NCBI GenBank assembly: GCA_019683665.1
Contig: JADGIB010000143.1
Coordinates: forward strand, 1 to 8,825
Source of the DNA: Solirubrobacteraceae bacterium
GTDB taxonomy: Bacteria; Actinomycetota; Thermoleophilia; Solirubrobacterales; Solirubrobacteraceae
Reading direction: 5' to 3'
DNA: 8,825 nucleotides
The position numbers and the translations under genes are program-made. Shown in pieces: positions 7,035 to 8,825 of this stretch (its first letter is position 1; each line of letters opens with the position of its first letter). A model generated the notes under the pieces. That model was not told the origin of the DNA. It did not search any database and saw nothing but the letters and a program-made list of their open reading frames with translations.

Positions 7035-8062
7035 CGGTCGGCGCCGAGACGGTCGCGCTCGTCGGGCCGTCGGGCGCCGGCAAGTCGACGGTGCTGCGCG
7101 CGATGTGCGGGCTGCTGACGCCGCGGCGCGGGCACGTGCGCGTCGGCGGCGAGACCTGGTTCGACGCGGCCGGGCGCGTCGACGTCCCGCCGGAGCGGCG
7201 CTCGGTCGGGTACGTCCCGCAGGACGACGCGCTCTTCCCGCACCTGACCGTGCGCGCGAACGTCGCCTTCGGGGCGCGCCGCGACGTCGACGCGCTGCTG
7301 GACCGACTGCGGATCCGGGGGCTGGCCGGGGAGCGGCCCGGGCGGCTGTCGGGCGGCGAGCGCCAGCGGGTCGCGCTCGCCCGGGCGCTGGCCCGCGACC
7401 CGGACGTGCTCCTGCTCGACGAGCCGCTGTCGGCGCTCGACGCGGCGACGCGCCGCGCGGTCCGCGACGAGCTGTCGTCGGTCCTCCACGCCGCCGGGGT
7501 GCCGACGGTCGTCGTGACCCACGACCTCGACGAGGCGGCGATCCTGGCCGACCGCGTCGTCGTCGTCGCCGCGGGCCGGGTCGTGCAGGCGGGGACGCCG
7601 GAGGCCCTGGCGGCGGCGCCGGCCGACCCGCTCGTCGTCGAGCTGCTCGGGGGCCGCGTCGTCGGCGGGCACGCCGAGCCGGGGCCGGACGGGGTGCGGG
7701 TGCGCCTGGACGGCGGCGGGAGCGTGGCGCTGCCGCCCGGCGCGGCCGCGGCGGGGCCGGTGCGGCTGGCCGTGTACCCGTGGCGGCTGCGCCCGGTGGC
7801 GGGCGACGCCGGGCCCGACGCGCCCGTCGTCGCGCGCGGGCCCGTCCGCGCGATCGCGGCGACGCGCGGGCGCCGGCACGTGCACGTCGGCGCGCTGGCG
7901 GCCGAGTGCGACGAGGCGCAGGCGCGCGGGCTGCGGGTCGGGGCGGCGGCGTCGCTCGTGCTGGCCGGCGACCCGGTCCTGGTCGGCGGGTCAGCGGCGG
8001 ACGGCGGCGCCGGCGACGTCGTAGCCGCCGAACGCCTCGAGCCGGGCCGCGAAGGCGCGTGA
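6971..8062 (+). CDS. modC: Molybdate-type ABC transporter ATP-binding protein ModC
   Basis: A 363-residue ABC ATPase that would power import through ModB. All nucleotide-binding motifs are intact: Walker A GPSGAGKST (32-40), Q-loop YVPQDDALFPHLTV (81-94, Q84), signature LSGGERQRVALARAL (126-140), Walker B VLLLDEP (146-152), D-loop SALD (154-157), switch His184 in VVVTHDLDEA. Residues about 235-340 form a C-terminal regulatory domain with TOBE-like pieces (GPVRLAVYPWRL at 262-273; GLRVGAAASLVLAGDPVLV at 320-338), as usual in ModC. The ATG at 6971 lies inside modB, pointing to translational coupling. The last 24 or so residues extend past the usual TOBE end and lie antisense to the end of the PBP-domain gene. 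Closely related sulfate or polyamine ATPases are alternatives, but the partner permease favours molybdate or tungstate. Confidence 0.9.
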   Translation: MATLDVDLHVPLRDFAVDLRLTVGAETVALVGPSGAGKSTVLRAMCGLLTPRRGHVRVGGETWFDAAGRVDVPPERRSVGYVPQDDALFPHLTVRANVAFGARRDVDALLDRLRIRGLAGERPGRLSGGERQRVALARALARDPDVLLLDEPLSALDAATRRAVRDELSSVLHAAGVPTVVVTHDLDEAAILADRVVVVAAGRVVQAGTPEALAAAPADPLVVELLGGRVVGGHAEPGPDGVRVRLDGGGSVALPPGAAAAGPVRLAVYPWRLRPVAGDAGPDAPVVARGPVRAIAATRGRRHVHVGALAAECDEAQARGLRVGAAASLVLAGDPVLVGGSAADGGAGDVVAAERLEPGREGA

Positions 8063-8773
8063 GGCGATCGTCTCCAGGAGCGGCTCGACAGCCGGGTGGG
8101 CGGCCCAGGCGCCGGCGACCCACAGCTCGACCTCGTGCTCCTCGAGCGCGACGAACCCGAGGTCGAAGACGCGGGCGGCGGTCTCCATCGTGACGGCGGC
8201 GGCGTCGAGCGCCTGGGCCTTGCGGGCGGCGTCGACGTGACCGCTGCCGCGGGCGACGACGGCGGGGCGCGCGTCGCCGAGCGCCCGCTCGAGCGCCTGC
8301 TGGCTGGCGGCGCCGGGGTCGCGGCCGACGACCTTCAGCGCGCCCTCGGACACGCGCTCGAGGACCTCGGCGTCGCGGACGCCGCGGGCGGCGAGCCCGA
8401 CGTGCCAGCGCGCGAAGCCGTAGCGGGCCACGCCGACCGGCGGCGCGGGCAGGCCGCCGCGCGGGCCGTGGACGACGGCGGCGTGGGCGCGCCCGTCGGC
8501 GAGCGCGGCGACCGCCTCGCCGGTCGGGGCCGACAGCGGCGTGATCGCCTGCCCGCCGCGGCGCTCCAGCAGCCCCTCGACGATCGCGAGCGCCGGGTCG
8601 CAGCCGACGACGACGAGCCGGTCGAGGTCGACGTCGGCGTGCAGCTCGAGGGCCCCGTCGCGCCAGCGGCCGTCGAAGGTCCCCCACCCGCCGGCGCTGA
8701 CCGGGTCGTCCGGCGGCGCCCCGGCGACGAGCCGCCCGCCGACCCGCCCGACGCGCAGGAGCGCGCCCTCGGC
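7991..8773 (-). CDS. PBP-like domain protein, probable molybdate-responsive regulator, 5' end missing
   Basis: About 260 residues are readable, with no stop up to the window edge. The true N-terminus is not visible, because beyond 8773 the sequence is only G/C homopolymers. The body matches the PBP_like domain (PF12727 type) that follows a DNA-binding domain in molybdate-responsive and MoeA-linked proteins: GCDPALAIVEGLLERR (coded around 8558-8605), VARGSG (about 8255-8275), the helix ending in AARVFDLGFVALEEHEVELWV, and the terminal GGYD (8018-8029). At the visible start, GALLRVGRVGGRLVAG resembles the last strand of an excisionase-like helix-turn-helix, which would make this a one-component regulator; this part is inference. 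It converges on modC and overlaps it by 72 bp. An internal GTG at 8431 would cut the domain in half and is not credible as the start. Confidence 0.75.
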   Translation of the reverse strand, partial: AEGALLRVGRVGGRLVAGAPPDDPVSAGGWGTFDGRWRDGALELHADVDLDRLVVVGCDPALAIVEGLLERRGGQAITPLSAPTGEAVAALADGRAHAAVVHGPRGGLPAPPVGVARYGFARWHVGLAARGVRDAEVLERVSEGALKVVGRDPGAASQQALERALGDARPAVVARGSGHVDAARKAQALDAAAVTMETAARVFDLGFVALEEHEVELWVAGAWAAHPAVEPLLETIASRAFAARLEAFGGYDVAGAAVRR

Positions 8774-8825
8774 GGGGGGGGGCCCCCCCCCCCCCGCCGC
8801 CCCCCCCCCCCCCCCCCCCGCCCAC
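8774..8825. repeat. G/C homopolymer stretch at the window edge, probable artefact
   Basis: Nine G (8774-8782) run directly into thirteen C (8783-8795), then GCCG and a run of twenty C (8800-8819). No codon pattern or protein homology continues across it although the PBP-domain gene should. It most resembles low-quality read ends or an assembly break, not biology. Confidence 0.7.

Noticed and set aside
6969..8825. 618-codon minus-strand open frame across modC and the right edge
   Set aside because: It is an Arg/Ala/Pro-rich shadow of modC and of the PBP-domain gene, and its beginning is poly-glycine coded by the homopolymer artefact.

Overview
This is an 8.8-kb piece of very GC-rich bacterial DNA. 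Composition, frequent GTG/TTG starts, overlapping genes and the gene families suggest a high-GC actinobacterium, plausibly of the Thermoleophilia/Solirubrobacterales type. That placement is inferred from style, not from a marker gene. Coding density is high and the longest gap between genes is about 230 bp. The right edge (from about 8774) dissolves into G and C homopolymers and looks like an unreliable contig end.

Layout. Six of the eight genes read leftward from about 6069 to 1: an AAA/STAND-like P-loop ATPase (6069-4849); two tandem CNNM/CBS-domain membrane proteins (about 4759-3404 and 3407-2343, overlapping by 4 bp); a MarR regulator (2310-1783); a strong hairpin terminator; a GntR/FCD regulator (1671-958); another hairpin terminator; and the N-terminal 242 residues of a sugar-type ABC substrate-binding lipoprotein (726-1, running off the left edge). 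Rightward from 6186 lie a molybdate-type ABC permease (modB) and its ATPase (modC), overlapping by 64 bp. A leftward partial gene (about 8773-7991) converges on modC and overlaps it by 72 bp. It encodes a periplasmic-binding-protein-like domain of the kind found in molybdate-responsive regulators.

How the parts may work together. The GntR/FCD regulator and the lipoprotein gene each carry an 18-bp site of the same architecture, two GYATAC hexamers 4 bp apart, just downstream of a plausible promoter. The simplest model is that the GntR protein represses itself and a sugar (or similar carbon-source) importer in response to a metabolite. The CNNM pair and MarR form a compact unit probably concerned with divalent-cation handling. 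ModB and ModC form the membrane part of an oxyanion importer, with the converging PBP-domain protein as likely molybdate sensor; no modA is present here. The most unusual non-coding structure is a 44-bp tandem array of two 22-bp palindromic units (half-site TAGTGC) that covers the start codon of the ATPase gene, between it and divergent modB.
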